DNA of 64,000 nucleotides from Calonectria ilicicola (Eukaryota; Ascomycota; Sordariomycetes; Hypocreales; Nectriaceae). Under the pieces are notes generated by a model that saw only the letters and a program-made list of their open reading frames with translations, did not search any database and had not been told where the DNA came from. Below are positions 12,671 through 24,722 of this stretch, piece after piece (positions within the stretch are counted from its first letter, which is position 1; the number at the start of each line of letters is the position of its first letter). Location of the stretch: positions 5,518,001 through 5,582,000 of the forward strand of contig CP085828.1 of assembly GCA_020809705.1 (NCBI GenBank), written 5' to 3'. The translations under genes were made by a program, and so were the position numbers.

Positions 12671-15600
12671 TCATGATGCATATGCGAAGTTGGAACCTCT
12701 GGCTGACAACCAAAACTCTCGTACGACTTGATTCGTCGTCCTAGCTCCTCGAAGACTAGAAAATTCGTCAGCGCGTCTATAGAAGATCAGGCAGTTAAGT
12801 GATACGAAAGGCGAGCCTACCTGACGATCTTCTTAATAAAAATGGTCTTCTCTTCCGTTGTTACCCTTGCACTAGGGAATGACGAGTGCGATAATCCGGC
12901 CTCGAGCCAATTTTTAGCCAGAGGATATCGGACAATGAGTTTCTTTAACGGTTCTGCTAGTTTGTCTAGCTCGCTCCGTGAAGCATTTCCGCCTATGTTT
13001 CTTGCTAAGCTCTGCGAAAGTAATGGCCCCAGTGTATTCATGGCTTGAGCCACGGTTTCATCTAATTCTGCCGTGTCACACCTGGTGTTGACAAAGACGG
13101 CCTTTTTTTTTTTTTGGTTAGAACAGGGATATTAAATATGTATTCCTGAGGAATGGTGCTTACCCAAAACTCAGCCGCACTGGCTTTAGGAAGAGGTTCT
13201 TTACCGTCAAGCACCTGGAGGGTAAACAGGAAGAAGAATTCAGCAGCGTCTTGAGGTTCTAGCCGCAGAAGGATAGCTGGGCGCTTAGACATGAGACGAC
13301 TGACGAATTCGATGCCATTTTGAGAAACTTCTGGATCGGTTTCTGGATCTAATTGTGACACAGTTAGTTTGAACTGCATGAGCCTTCCGGAGGGCTTTAG
13401 CGCATTGGTTTGATCGACTCACTCGTCAGTTGCTTAAGAAGATTCACTACCCACAGAAGTAAGGTAGTAAGAATTTCCTGTTGTCCCTGCAGCCCGTCGT
13501 GCTCTAATGAACTGACGAAGGAACATGCGGTGCTCATGAGGAGACCTACTCTGGGTGTATTTATTGTTTGGTTAGTCAGGTACTGAGCAACCCCGTGAGG
13601 AGGCAACACAAAGGGACCGGGATCGACCTCGGAGAAGCCACTCCTCAATACATTGCAAATAATTTCGACCACTTCGCCACTCGTGTTGAACGACTCTTGG
13701 ACCCGGACGATGATCGATACAATGGTTTCTTGGAGTTGTGTCAACTGTGGGTTAAGATTATTCGCCCCTGTGCGCTGATCCTCCAAGTCTACAGAGGCGT
13801 CAGTCGGTGCCTGCAACCCTCTTCCGGTGCTTGATAAACATCTGAGTGCTCTCAGCGCGGTATGCAGTGCTGGGTGTTCATCAGAGGATGCATAGGTACA
13901 GCCGTGGCCTGAAAAGCATGGGATAGGAGCAATATCAAGGGATTGTAATAACTCTAATGAGCGTTGAACGTCGGTCTGAATAAACCCAAGCAGCCTCGCA
14001 CATGCTCCAAATCTCTGAATTTGATCCGGAATAGCCTGTATGACCGAGGCGATACCGCCTAGTATCTTTTCACTGGCGTTACAATCCAGTCGCCCAGCAG
14101 CCACCAGCTTTTGATATTCATCCAAAAAGGCGCCGACTTCTGGATAAAGATGAATTCGGCAAGAAGAACAGAGTCTAAAAATAGACTTGGAGGCAGCAGA
14201 AGTTAGGGGGTGCTCTCCTACCACGACAAAAAGTAAATTAAGTGCAGGAGGTAAGTGGGAGAGATTGCGCTCAAAGTACTCGGTATAATGTTCAATGAGC
14301 GCTACGCATGTTTGTCGCACACGCGGAGGGATATTCTGCTCCCCAGAGCGAAGCGCAGAGAACAGCGGAGATGTAAAAACGGACGCCAATGCCTCGTCAC
14401 ATCGAGCGTCTTCTCCAACACAGTCAGCAAGGCCACCAAGACAAAAAGCTGCAGCCTCAAGCTGTAACCACGAGGAGCTAGATAGAGCTTTGAGGGTAAG
14501 ATCTGCAAAATTCACGACTAGCTGTGGCCCTGAAAGAGAATAGACGGACTGAAGGAGATCGATGACATCTTTTCTTGCATCATGGAAGCCCAGGCGCTCA
14601 TTCGAATCCCAAGACGCGAATTCGTCATGGGGCGGGAAAATTATTTTTTGCCAGGCATTGGACACAGCCTGTAACACAAAAGACAAAGCTTGAGGGACCC
14701 AAGTAGTGGCTGCTCCCTCATCAGAATACATGGCGTCAATCATGGTCTCAGCGAACGTCGACCAAAATTCCAATGCAGGAACAAAGATTTTGTCGTCAGC
14801 CACAGCATGTCCTTCGGCAGCAAGCAGTCCACAGAGCCTCAGCAATAAATTGCGACTTCTCTCATCACTAGCCTGCATCAACTTTTCGACCCTGGCATCC
14901 CCAAATGCGAGAAGAAGCTGGCCGAGTCGAATGGAATCAAAATCAAAATCCCCCTGTACTAATGCTTGGTACTTGTTCTGAAACCAACTGCTGTCAAAGA
15001 GTTCAGTTAAACTATGGATGTGAGTGTCTGCCAAGAAGATCGAACAATTTGACAATAGGTCTACCATGAGCTCTATAGATGCGTCGTAAAGCTCGTCGAT
15101 GGTCAAAGATCCAATAACGGCAGCGACTAGAGGGCCCAGCGGTTGGACAAGTCTAGAATCACGAGACGAAGCCCGCTGTGCAAACCAAACCCAAGACTAG
15201 GAATTATATTAGCTATCATCAATTATCCAATAACTTGATCTTGACTAACCTGAAGACACTTGATAGTTTCTTCGTGGGCAGCTTGAGACGTAAGCTGAGG
15301 CGTCATGCCGCGGGTCATAAGAAGGACGGCATCTGGTATGTTGTCTAGAATAGCATCATACAATCCCAAGCTGATATTGTTAGTTACTCTACCACTAAAC
15401 TTCTTAAAAATAGCTCACTTATTTGCAGAATTTAGATCAAATTTGGAAATGTCTTCCAAAACATTACCCAGCACCCAGAGTATTGCTTGAACCTGGTGTG
15501 AATCGAGACGTTCAATGATGGCGGTCGAATCCGGTGCATCACCCAGCCTGGAGACGCTACAGGACTGGTTGGATACAAGACAAAGAGATAAATGATGAAT

Positions 15601-16146
15601 AAATCGACGCCAAATACGGTGAAAGTGGAGGAAAAATGTTGCCAAAGCGGAAGAGAGTTTTCTGACCACCAATTGGCCGTTGCTTTGGCTCAGTGCCTCC
15701 AAATACCAACCAATGAGTCCCTGGAGAAGCTCATTTGCGTCATCACTTGAGAGAGAGGAGCTAATCCGGTAAAAAGTGTTAGAAATCATATTTTTCTGTT
15801 TATAAAACACCAACTTATGAAAGTCGTCTTACCTTTCATTGTTAAGTTTAATTATGATAGTGAGCGCGCCAAAAAACTTGACTTTGTCGTCTGGCCGACT
15901 CAATAAATCACGAGCCAGGCCCCAAGCTTGGGGAGAGCTTTGTAGCCGCGACAGAGTTGACTGAGTTCTGGAAATGACTTCTGGGGTATTTGGCTGGTAG
16001 AGGGAGAGGATGAGCTGGGAGTGTATTAGCAGGTTACCGATATTGTTTTGTGTAGATGACACCAAAGAAAGAAAATGACCATCGCCAACTAGGAAACTTA
16101 CAGCTTCGACTTCGGGTAAATTTGTTGGGATTGGCATTTCATCCAT
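12671..16146 (-). CDS. Importin-beta family nuclear transport receptor (Kap122/importin-13-like)
   Basis: A protein of about 1000 residues rich in HEAT-like helical repeats, starting MDEMPIPTNLPEVEAVSFLV. Near the N-terminus is the importin-beta N-terminal pattern: helix, then WGLARDLLSRPDDKVKFFGA, then LTIIIKLNNE, matching the 'Q..A..LL......FFGA..L..KI' logic of karyopherins. The central exon (13397-15106) is long and alpha-helical. The last exon gives SLRGARTTNQVVREFWLSAR then GSNFAYAS, a terminus I associate with fungal Kap122/importin-13-type receptors. The subtype is inference; the family is much surer. Two N-terminal introns and three or four C-terminal ones were placed. One intron (13102-13163) has an unusual 13-A run between branch site and acceptor. 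Confidence 0.78.
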
Positions 16147-17879
16147 TTTGCACTATCTTCTTGATGCCAATTTTTCTCGGAGAAGAAAGATTGAGTATGT
16201 GGGGAAGCCAACAACCCCAGTTTCCAAAAGCTGAAGGGTGGACGCCTAACGTAAGGCGAAAAAAAAAAAAAGAGAGAAGGGCGGGGAGAAAGAGCGAGGA
16301 GAATCCAATGAGAAAACTTTCAGAGTTCCAGTATGAACTCAGCTTTTTCGAAATACCAGCCGTCTTTCATCAGCCAGAAGTAGTGCCAACGTTTCACTAG
16401 GCAACCTGCAAATTCTGGATCATGAGCTGCTGTGCACAAATCAGGGAAGGGGATGATGAAGGGGCGGAAGGGTGAGATATGGCGATAATATGGCGTATAT
16501 TGTGGTCCGGCAAAGACCGAAACCCGCAAGACTATGAATGGACTGGTGGAGGGATTGTCGTCGACGAAGGGGATGACTGGTCGTTTAGGTGGTTGGGAAC
16601 AGAACTCTCTGTAATCTGGTGGGGGTGCGGGTTAGTGGCCTGTGGGCTTTTGGATGAAAGCCGCCTGGTCACACACGAACAGGATTTGGGCCAAAACTCC
16701 AGTGAAGGTGTAATACCTAGATAGTAGTCTAGATGGATTCCTTTTGATCCCTCTCTAACGCTTCAGGGGGCAGATATCGACTGAATATCGTTTTTCGGGC
16801 GGGTGGCTTTGGGAGCAAGGTGCGGCTTAATTGTAGCGTTGCAAAGGGGCATGCATTTGGAATTGAATGGGGATGGAGGGTAAGGTACCTCCACCCTAAA
16901 TGAGAGTACAGCGCCTGTCAAATAAGTACCTCAAACAGAGGCTTAAGTAGCCACTAATGGCAGTAGCTCAGCACTAATACTGGTATCGTCTGCACAAACC
17001 TTGTGTACCTCAGGAAGGGATCACAGTTGAGCCAGATCTGAAGGGAAAAAAAAAAGACAAGCATTAGCCGAGACACAGCGTCCATGAACCTTCCCCACGG
17101 ACAGTAAATCCTCCCTTTCCTCCACAGTCTAGTGCCCAAAGCAAGAGTGCATTTTCGACGTCAGTTTTGGTACCACCGTCGCTAGCTCCCTTCAGTGGAG
17201 TGAAGGAGACATATGGTCGGGATGCCGGTGATTCCAAAGATCCGCGGCCACTGTGACGTTGTCTACCTCTGTATTAGTGAGCCCCTCTGTCGTCACTTGT
17301 CCCCATTTCGCATTTCGTTCTCGCGAGGTCTCGTGGGGCTTGGAACACCTTCAGGTATAATTTTGCCACGCTTGCTTCATTCAATTTTGCTACATTACCA
17401 GTCACACTACACACCCTTCTAGTATTTTCTCTGTTTACTTCTTCACAGACGGCGCAATCAAGTGTGCGAGGTAAGCTTGCTTGGTTCATCATGACTCCCA
17501 CTCCAAACTCCCCACTTTGTTGCCCCCCAATCCCCAATCTACCTGACCTAGAGCTTTTGTTCCCCGCTCAATCCTCAGCCCTTTCGAGGGTTTTGCCTGC
17601 TTCATCGCCATTCCCTATTCTTATCCTACGATAAGAGGAGGATATGGTTGTCTGCTTCCCCTAAACAAGAAGATCCAACCCCTCCGTTCTGTAACAAATC
17701 TCGCCCTGACCATCGGAATTCCAGAACACAGCGCAAGGGCATTCTCCCACCCCCACTTCACTAGCTACTCCTTCCTGGAGCACCTACCTAGCTCCCTGCT
17801 TCGTCACACCTGCTTTGATATTCAGCGTGACTGCCGCCCGTGCTGGTTCCTGTGTCGCGTGCCGTCTTCCCAAGAGTCC
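16147..17879. promoter_or_regulatory. Divergent intergenic region importin / aminopeptidase P
   Basis: 1.7 kb with no recognisable gene. There is a 12-A run near 16260 and GC-rich polar stretches. Around 17465-17825 the + strand becomes pyrimidine-rich, as is common in fungal 5' UTRs. A donor-like GAGGTAAGC near 17470 and an acceptor-like ATTCAG near 17822 leave room for a 5' UTR intron of the aminopeptidase gene, but this is only a possibility. Confidence 0.4.
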
Positions 17880-20086
17880 ATGCTCCTCCAGACCACTGCG
17901 AGACTGTTGCGTCTGGCTACCCCTCGATCGCCATTGTCAGCGGGATCCACTTCCCCCACCCGCCGTTTGCTCTCAACTTCCACAATGGACAAGATTGATA
18001 CCACCTCGAGGCTCACTCGCCTTAGGAGCCTGATGAAAGACCATAATGTTCAAGTCTATGGTGAGCCTAACCTACACGAGGACATCTCCGAATTCAATAT
18101 TGGCAGCTAACCACTGCATACTTGCGATAACGCTGACGATTCTACAATCCTTTAGTAATCCCCTCCGAGGACAGCCACTCGTCCGAGTACATTGCAGAAT
18201 GTGATGCCCGGCGTGAATTCATCACTGGTTTTACAGGCTCCGCTGGATGCGCCGTCGTCACTCTGCAAACTGCTGCCCTTGCCACGGACGGCCGATATTT
18301 CAACCAGGCCGCGGCTCAACTCGACGACAATTGGATCTTGTTGAAACAGGGTCTCCAAGATGTTCCCACTTGGCAAGAATGGTCCGCAGAACAGTCTGCA
18401 GGAGGAAAAAACGTTGCCGTGGACCCATCTCTTATCTCGGGCTCAACGGCCAAGAGTCTCCTTGATAAAATCCACAAATGCGGTGGTGCGGATCTATTGC
18501 CCATCGAGGAGAACTTGGTTGATCTGGTTTGGGGGAGCGACCGCCCTGCCCGCCCAAGCCAGCCAGTTTCTATCCAGCCCGATGCTCTTGCTGGTGAATC
18601 TGTTATGAATAAGCTCACCAAGCTTCGCCTTGAACTCGAGAAAAAACATTCACAAGGCTTTGTCGTGTCCATGCTTGATGAAATCGCCTGGCTTTTCAAT
18701 CTACGGGGAAATGACATCCCGTATAATCCAGTTTTCTTCTCCTATGCCATTGTTACACCCACTTCTGCCACCATTTATATTGATGATTCCAAATTAGATG
18801 ATAACTGCCGCTCTCACCTCAGCTCCAACAATGTTACAGTCAAGCCTTATGGCGCGATTCTCACCGATGCACGCGCGCTTCACGCGGCTGTGACCCAGCA
18901 AGGCAAATCTGAGGGTGCTACTCAAGGCAGTTTCCTCATCTCAACTAAGGGATCGTGGGCTTTAAAAACCGCTTTGGGAGGAGACTCAATGGTTGATGAA
19001 ATAAGAAGCCCTATTGGTGATGCCAAAGCTATCAAGACGGAGGCCGAAATCGTAGGCATGCGGTCATGCCACGTGAGGGATGGCGCCGCCCTTATTGAAT
19101 ATTTCGCTTGGCTTGAAGACCAACTTGTAGCCAAGAAGCACTCACTAGACGAGGTCCAAGCTGCTGACAAGCTTGAGGAACTACGCTCTGGAAAGACCGA
19201 TTTTGTTGGCCTTTCCTTCCCCACCATATCTTCAACGGGTGCGAAGTGAGTTGTTTACTCTCTGCCCATCCCTCTTATTGATCTTCTCACAAAGCATCAA
19301 TATGAAAGAAATATAATGATATGCTAATGGGTTTACGCTTGTAGTGCCGCTGTCATCCACTATGGCCCTGAAAGAGGTAACTGCGCAGCTATTGACCCTG
19401 AAGCTATCTATCTCTGCGATTCCGGAGCTCAGTACCGTGATGGGACAACAGATACGACGCGAACACTGCATTTCGGAACCCCGACAGATGTCGAAAAAGA
19501 GGCCTATACTCTCGTTCTAAAAGGCCACATCGCTTTGGACATGGCTATATTCCCCAAGGGAACTACTGGTTTTGCCCTCGATTGTCTCGCTCGTCAGCAT
19601 CTTTGGGTACGTACGAGGAGACAAGACATAGTATCATATAATTAATCTGTTGTTTAGAGAAACGGTCTAGACTATAGGCACGGAACCGGTCATGGTATTG
19701 GGTCATTCTTGAACGTCCATGAGGGCCCAATTGGTATTGGTACCCGCGTTCAGTATGCCGAGGTTGCGCTTGCTCCCGGGAATGTAATATCCAACGAGCC
19801 AGGCTACTACGAGGATGGAAAATTCGGCATTCGAATCGAAAATGTTATAATTGTCAAGGAGACCAAGACCAAACACTCATTTGGAGATAAACCCTTTCTC
19901 GGGTTTGAGCATGTCACTATGGTTCCATACTGCCGCAAACTCATTGATTCGAACTTACTCACCGAGGATGAGAAAGCATGGATCAACGCGTATCATACCG
20001 AAGTCTTGAACAATACTCAAAGTTTGTTCGAGAATGACGAGGTGACATCTGCTTGGCTAAAGCGAGAGACTGCGCCTATTGAGTGA
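17880..20086 (+). CDS. ampp: Xaa-Pro aminopeptidase P (M24B metallopeptidase)
   Basis: It removes N-terminal residues preceding proline, using two Mn(II)-type ions. Four exons (17880-18060, 18156-19245, 19345-19606, 19658-20086) sum to 653 residues. The domain order is two creatinase-like N-terminal domains ([52 protein letters not shown]) and then the pita-bread M24 fold. Metal ligands are visible: Asp in [18 protein letters not shown] (two), His in [19 protein letters not shown], Glu in [20 protein letters not shown] (two). The first 35 residues ([20 protein letters not shown], then [13 protein letters not shown]) look like a mitochondrial presequence. A second in-frame ATG at 17984 would give a cytosolic form, matching the typical start of the family. 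Confidence 0.95.
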
Positions 20087-20610
20087 CGGCACTATCGAAC
20101 CTTTATTGGATATCGTACTTCGAGCTAGATGAGAGACAATCTTGCAAGAAGATCAAGTTGGTCCTGTTAAAGGAATACCAATTCCTCCCCGCTACAATCA
20201 CAATTGCATTCGTCAACCACCGTTCACGAAAAATAGTGCAAATAGTTCAGAGAAATGGCTAAAATATACTAAGCCACATGAATCGATTTGCATTATTCCA
20301 AATGAACCCTCCCCCTTTTTTCTTTTTTTTTTAAAAAAAAAAGAAAGAAAAAAAAATTGAGGGTGCTAAGATGTGTAGTCTTGAACTATATTTTGAAGTG
20401 CGCATGTATCCCTCTAGCCATAATTCTTAGTGACTCGTCCTCTCAATTAGAGCTGGATCATGGACCAGTTCAGTAATATTGTTCATATTTCTATAAATAT
20501 CTGGAAGAGAGAGAAGGAATCCTTATCATATGCCTCTTTGCTAGTTTGCGAGTGATGTCCCTTCAACAAAAATAAAATCCGTTGATGGGCAGTTCTAGTC
20601 ATAGCCTGTC
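20087..20610. other. Convergent 3' region with T-run/A-run quasi-palindrome
   Basis: 524 bp between the 3' ends of the aminopeptidase and FUN14 genes. At about 20307-20364 a C/T tract runs straight into an A/G tract, with ACCCT at one end and AGGGT at the other, forming an imperfect inverted repeat. No gene was seen. Confidence 0.5.
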
Positions 20611-21175
20611 TTACAGACGAACAAGAGTAGACAATAAGAAGGTTGCAAGAAATGAAGTAGTGTAAAGTGGCTTTCCCTTGGTTTTCACCCATAGCGCATT
20701 CCCATTCAAGTAATGTTGCATACCCAACATACGGGGAACATCCAGACCATACCGCGAAGCAATCTAACAATATATCAGTCAAAAAGAACAATGGCGCCAC
20801 CAACAAAACGGAAGGCTTGCATGAATCGTCATAGCAACCAAACCTGTAAGAAAAGCAAGGGTGCGGGAAAAGAGTACCACGACGAGACCAACGCCGAATC
20901 CTAGTCAGGCATTAGCTCGCACAAGTCAACGGAGGACATTGGGCAAATCGAGCTGGCATACCAGTAATACTACCACTGGAAATCTGCGTGACAGCTTCCG
21001 GTGGCAATTCCAACGCAGCGAATTGGCGCTGTTGGGGAGGGCGGGAGGCGACCAACGAGGGTGCATCACATCGTATTGTGTGGCAGTTGACAAGAAAGCT
21101 CCCAACACATGCAGCAGGACCAATGCCAACGGCAATAGCTCGACAGGTAGCTCTGGAAACGAACATGCGGTTCAT
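20611..21175 (-). CDS. FUN14-domain mitochondrial membrane protein
   Basis: A spliced 142-residue product from three exons (21175-20962, 20900-20839, 20763-20611). The N-terminal ~45 residues (MNRMFVSRATCRAIAVGIGP) are basic and presequence-like. The FUN14 signature follows: EAVTQISSGSITGFGVGLVV, then VLFSRTLAFLTGL, a glycine-rich membrane segment. It continues IASRYGLDVPRMLGMQHYLN and ends LYTTSFLATFLLSTLVRL, a second hydrophobic segment. FUN14/FUNDC1 proteins are small mitochondrial outer-membrane proteins, linked in animals to hypoxia-induced mitophagy. Here only family membership is claimed. The second intron uses a weak GTTGCT donor; the better-looking donor a few bases upstream would break the frame, so that join needs transcript support. 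Confidence 0.72.
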
Positions 21176-21842
21176 TTGAGAGGATTTTTTCTCCGTATTC
21201 TTAGTTCTAGACCCGCACGGTTAATTGTAGGCGAAACTGGTAACTAAAAGGGGATGAAGCTTGGTCTTGATTCATGGACAAATGTTCATTAGAGGGAGAA
21301 GAGGGGAGCTGAATTTGGCGTCTTGTAAGTCTTTGGCTCCTCGAGTCATTACGTCAGTGACGGACCGTCAGTTGGCCGGACCTGGATTCTGGCCAATAAA
21401 CGAATGGTATTGGTGCACACGTAGCGAAGAGGATCCATCGGTCATGAAAATGCAGCCTAAGCACAAAAAATAACGTGTTTTAGCTACGAGAATGAAAGAA
21501 GCCGATGGTATTATTAGATTGTCATCCCACCTGGCATCCTCCAAGACAACGTGTTCCACCTGGAACAGACAAATTCGATATGCACGATAAATCCGGCAGG
21601 TCTTTGCGTGTTGCACGCCAAGATAGCGCCTGATATTATATTTGATAGACCGCTAATATGTAAATAGATGTATGTGGATGTTTATGTACTTTAAGGAATT
21701 CCAAATCGCCAACCTTTGCAGTTAAAGCATCACTAAAACTCATCCCACCCCCACATCAGGTATATAGCCTTCGACACGCCAAACGCCGAAACGAACATGT
21801 CCATCCCTTTGATTTTTTTCTTTTTACATTAAACGTTCATCA
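21176..21842. other. Intergenic region between FUN14 gene and cnpA 3' end
   Basis: 667 bp that should carry the FUN14 gene promoter and the cnpA 3' UTR, both genes reading leftward. No other feature was recognised. Confidence 0.4.
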
Positions 21843-22421
21843 TCAGCCAAGGCCTCCCCAAATACCACGGATTCGTCTCGCCAATTGAATATCCTTTTGC
21901 ATGATTGTCACTCTTTTGGCGTGAATGGCACATAGATTCGTGTCTTCAAACAAGTGGACCATGAAGGCCTCAGCAGCTTCTTGAAGCGCTTGAATAGCTT
22001 GACTTTGCCATCGCATTCCCTCTCCTCTCGGTCGCACTGTTAATGCGATTTCTCGGACCTTGTTGACATGTTAGTTTCATCTTGATCCGCGTGTCATGAT
22101 CCGTGTGGTAGCTAACAAGACGTGCAAAAGGAAGTTTGAGTAATAGGAGTTTGGTGTGTCCTTGATACTGGCGGATTTCGCGGAGTGCAACAGTGCCCGG
22201 GCGGTAGCGACGCTTTGCGCGTACTGGAACAGGATCGCCAGCTGTGATGAATTTGTCAGCCTAATCGCTCCACGGGACACTCACGCGCGGCAACTTGAGA
22301 AGCCATTGGAGTTGCAGATGCGGATGCGCTTATTTAAAATAAAAAAAATAAAAGTCGTACCTTGAATGTCGCTCGCTCGCGACTTGCCCGACTTGCGGGA
22401 AACATTGGATATCCGTGCCAT
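21843..22421 (-). CDS. cnpA: Centromeric histone H3 variant (CENP-A / CnpA)
   Basis: It replaces H3 in centromeric nucleosomes and specifies kinetochore position. Three exons (22421-22361, 22241-22117, 22058-21843) give 133 residues. The short divergent tail [20 protein letters not shown] is followed by [20 protein letters not shown], then REIRQYQ. Alpha-1 ends REIAL; the CENP-A loop 1 is longer than in H3 ([13 protein letters not shown]). Alpha-2 is [20 protein letters not shown], then [20 protein letters not shown]. It ends [12 protein letters not shown]; canonical H3 ends IRGERA. These differences separate it from the replication-dependent H3. The first intron (22242-22360) contains a 44 nt stretch flanked by usable splice sites that would break the frame if included. 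Divergent from the Derlin gene. Confidence 0.95.
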
Positions 22422-23175
22422 GGGAGGCATACAAGTGATGGACGTATAGAAAGATGTTGTGAGATAGAAAATGCCACTTAACCCAGGAGCAAGGCTCGAT
22501 TGAAGCAATATGTTGTGATTGGGGGTTATCAGAGATAGAAGAGTGAAATCGCGAGTGAAGGCTGTGCGGGTGCAAGTGAAATTAATTAAAACGCGGAATG
22601 CACGCGCTGTAGCATCCCAGCCCCGCGACTTTTCGTACTGACCCCTGCCAGAGAAATGGTCTGAGCCACAGACCAGGGTCAACCCTTTTCCAGCCACAGT
22701 CAAGAGTGGATCAGCTGTTGATTAGCCACAGTTCCTCCGCAGTGGGTTATAGACAAGGATACCGATTGTGTCCAGGGTCCAAGCCGAGACGCTATAGCAC
22801 CTGGGAGAGGGAGAAAGCCAAAGAAAGTGGAGGCGTCAGAAGTGCGCGCCCCAATTACTCCGTAGCAGGCCTGCCCACTAAGTCGTCAGCGCTGCTGCTG
22901 GTCACCTTTGGAAAGGCCACATCGCACGAAAGCGAGAAGTCATCAGCAGGCACGCAGGCACCACCTTTACCAATCGCATACAACTATACCTTTGACTTGT
23001 CTTGTTCGACAGGTATCTTATCTGACAAGACCCTTCCCCCTCCACCGAGGTTAACACCCTGTTGCGGCTTCAGCTGCATCGTCTTGATCCACATCGTTTT
23101 GTCTAATCACAAATTCGCGGTCGTTCAACCGCGCCAAGCGACACAATCCCAACTTCTTCAAATCGTATCCTACCA
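22422..23175. promoter_or_regulatory. Divergent cnpA/derlin intergenic region
   Basis: 754 bp between the start codons of cnpA (leftward) and the Derlin gene (rightward). A C/T-rich stretch near 23030-23070 is typical of a fungal promoter. No other feature was seen. Confidence 0.4.
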
Positions 23176-24049
23176 ATGGATCAAGTTATGGATGGAGGCC
23201 GTCTGCCTCTTGAGGCGTGGTTCTGGGAAATGCCGACCTGCACTCGGTGGTGGACGACTGCAACTGTCCTAACTAGTGCCCTGGTTCAGTGTCAAATGGT
23301 GACGCCGTACCAGCTCTTCTACAGTTTCCGTGCTGTATTTGTCAAATCCCAGGTGAGTTGGTTCGCTTTTATGAGTTCACTCTTCCTTTCTATCTGCTAT
23401 TTCGGTCTTCCCCGTCAAGGCACATAGTACCTTGCAAATGCACCCTTTATTTTTACCTTACCACACCCAACTAACCATTGCCTCCTGGTAGTACTGGCGG
23501 CTCTTGACAACATTCCTCTATTTCGGTCCTTTCTCGCTCGACCTACTATTCCATGTTTACTTCCTTCAACGCTACGCTCGACTTCTCGAGGAGTCCTCCG
23601 GACGTTCTCCCGCACATTTCTCGTGGCTGCTTGTCTACGCCATGGCAAGCCTCCTGGCTTTGTCGCCCCTCGTCTCGATTCCCTTCCTCGGCCAACCACT
23701 CTCCTCGACTCTCGTCTATATTTGGTCTCGACGAAACCCTGATACAAGACTAAGCTTTCTCGGACTTCTTGTCTTCACGGCGCCTTACCTTCCCTGGGTT
23801 TTGATGGGTTTCAGCCTCGTCTTGCATGGGAGTATTCCCAAGGACGAGATCATGGGCGTTGTTATTGGCCACATCTGGTACTTCTTTACTGATGTTTACC
23901 CTCCCCTTCACAACGGCTCTAGGCCTCTTGACCCCCCAGCCTGGTGGAGGCGTCTGTTTGAGCCGCGCGCGCAAAACGAGTCAGCTGATGGAATCAATAA
24001 CGATATTATGGTTGCCGGTGCAAGAGATATAGGAGCCCGTGATTTGTGA
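23176..24049 (+). CDS. Derlin family protein (Der1-like, ER-associated degradation)
   Basis: Derlins are inactive rhomboid-fold proteins of the ER membrane that help move misfolded proteins out for degradation. Two exons (23176-23352, 23492-24049) give 244 residues. Family marks are the N-terminal WFWEMPTCTRWWTTATVLTS, the rhomboid WR motif in SQYWRLLTTFLYFGPFSLD, several hydrophobic segments, and a GxxxG-type segment MGVVIGHIWYFFTDVYPP. The cytosolic tail is short (about 45 residues, ending ARDIGARDL). I see no clear p97-binding SHP box, which favours a Der1-like over a Dfm1-like assignment, though that is not certain. Confidence 0.9.
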
Positions 24050-24722
24050 TTACTCATGGGCCGTTGGAGGAAATGGAACTTAGCAGACATATGAAATGGA
24101 CTTAGCCTATTCGAAGGCAACTGTATTGTCCTGGTATGGTTATGGGAGGCAACATTTGGGCATGGCGTTTTGGTAGAACATCACACGCTGGAAGATTTAT
24201 TTTAGGAACAACGGGCATTGTGGCGGCGTTAGGGAAATAAACGACTCCAATGATTTATCCTTGTTTAAATATTCTTTTGCTCGTTCATTCGCTGTTTTTT
24301 TTCTTAATGATGCTCATTGAGACTGTTGTCGCATTTCCGTCCGCAGCGACGCGTCACCAAACCATTCACTCATATCTTTTAGAATATTCATTGACCGTTT
24401 AGGTTACTATAATCGGCTACGTTAATCGCATATATATCAATCTTTGAAAAGGACTTTAGTTAGCAAATATGGGCGAAATTGGTTGAAGTATAAGCTGATA
24501 AGGATGACAATTGCACATCCCCACCCAGAAGTGATGTCAGCAGCGGGTTGTAACGAGACACCCTTGCGATTAGTGCTGATGCACTGACGTCGCTACCCAT
24601 GGCCAAGTGCCCCGCCACCATGAAATAAATAACTTTATAAATGTCTGGCGACGCCCCTCTATCACATCGACACCCAACTGTATCAACCCGAAAAAAAAAA
24701 AGCGCTCGTCCTCATCCTCAAT
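24050..24722. other. derlin-ARD intergenic region
   Basis: 673 bp with an AT-rich middle and a TGACGTCG element near 24586 upstream of the dioxygenase. No gene or repeat was recognised. Confidence 0.4.

Noticed and set aside
22285..22328. The 44 nt segment as a constitutive cnpA exon
   Set aside because: Inclusion puts exon 2 out of the CENP-A frame; kept only as a possible alternative exon.
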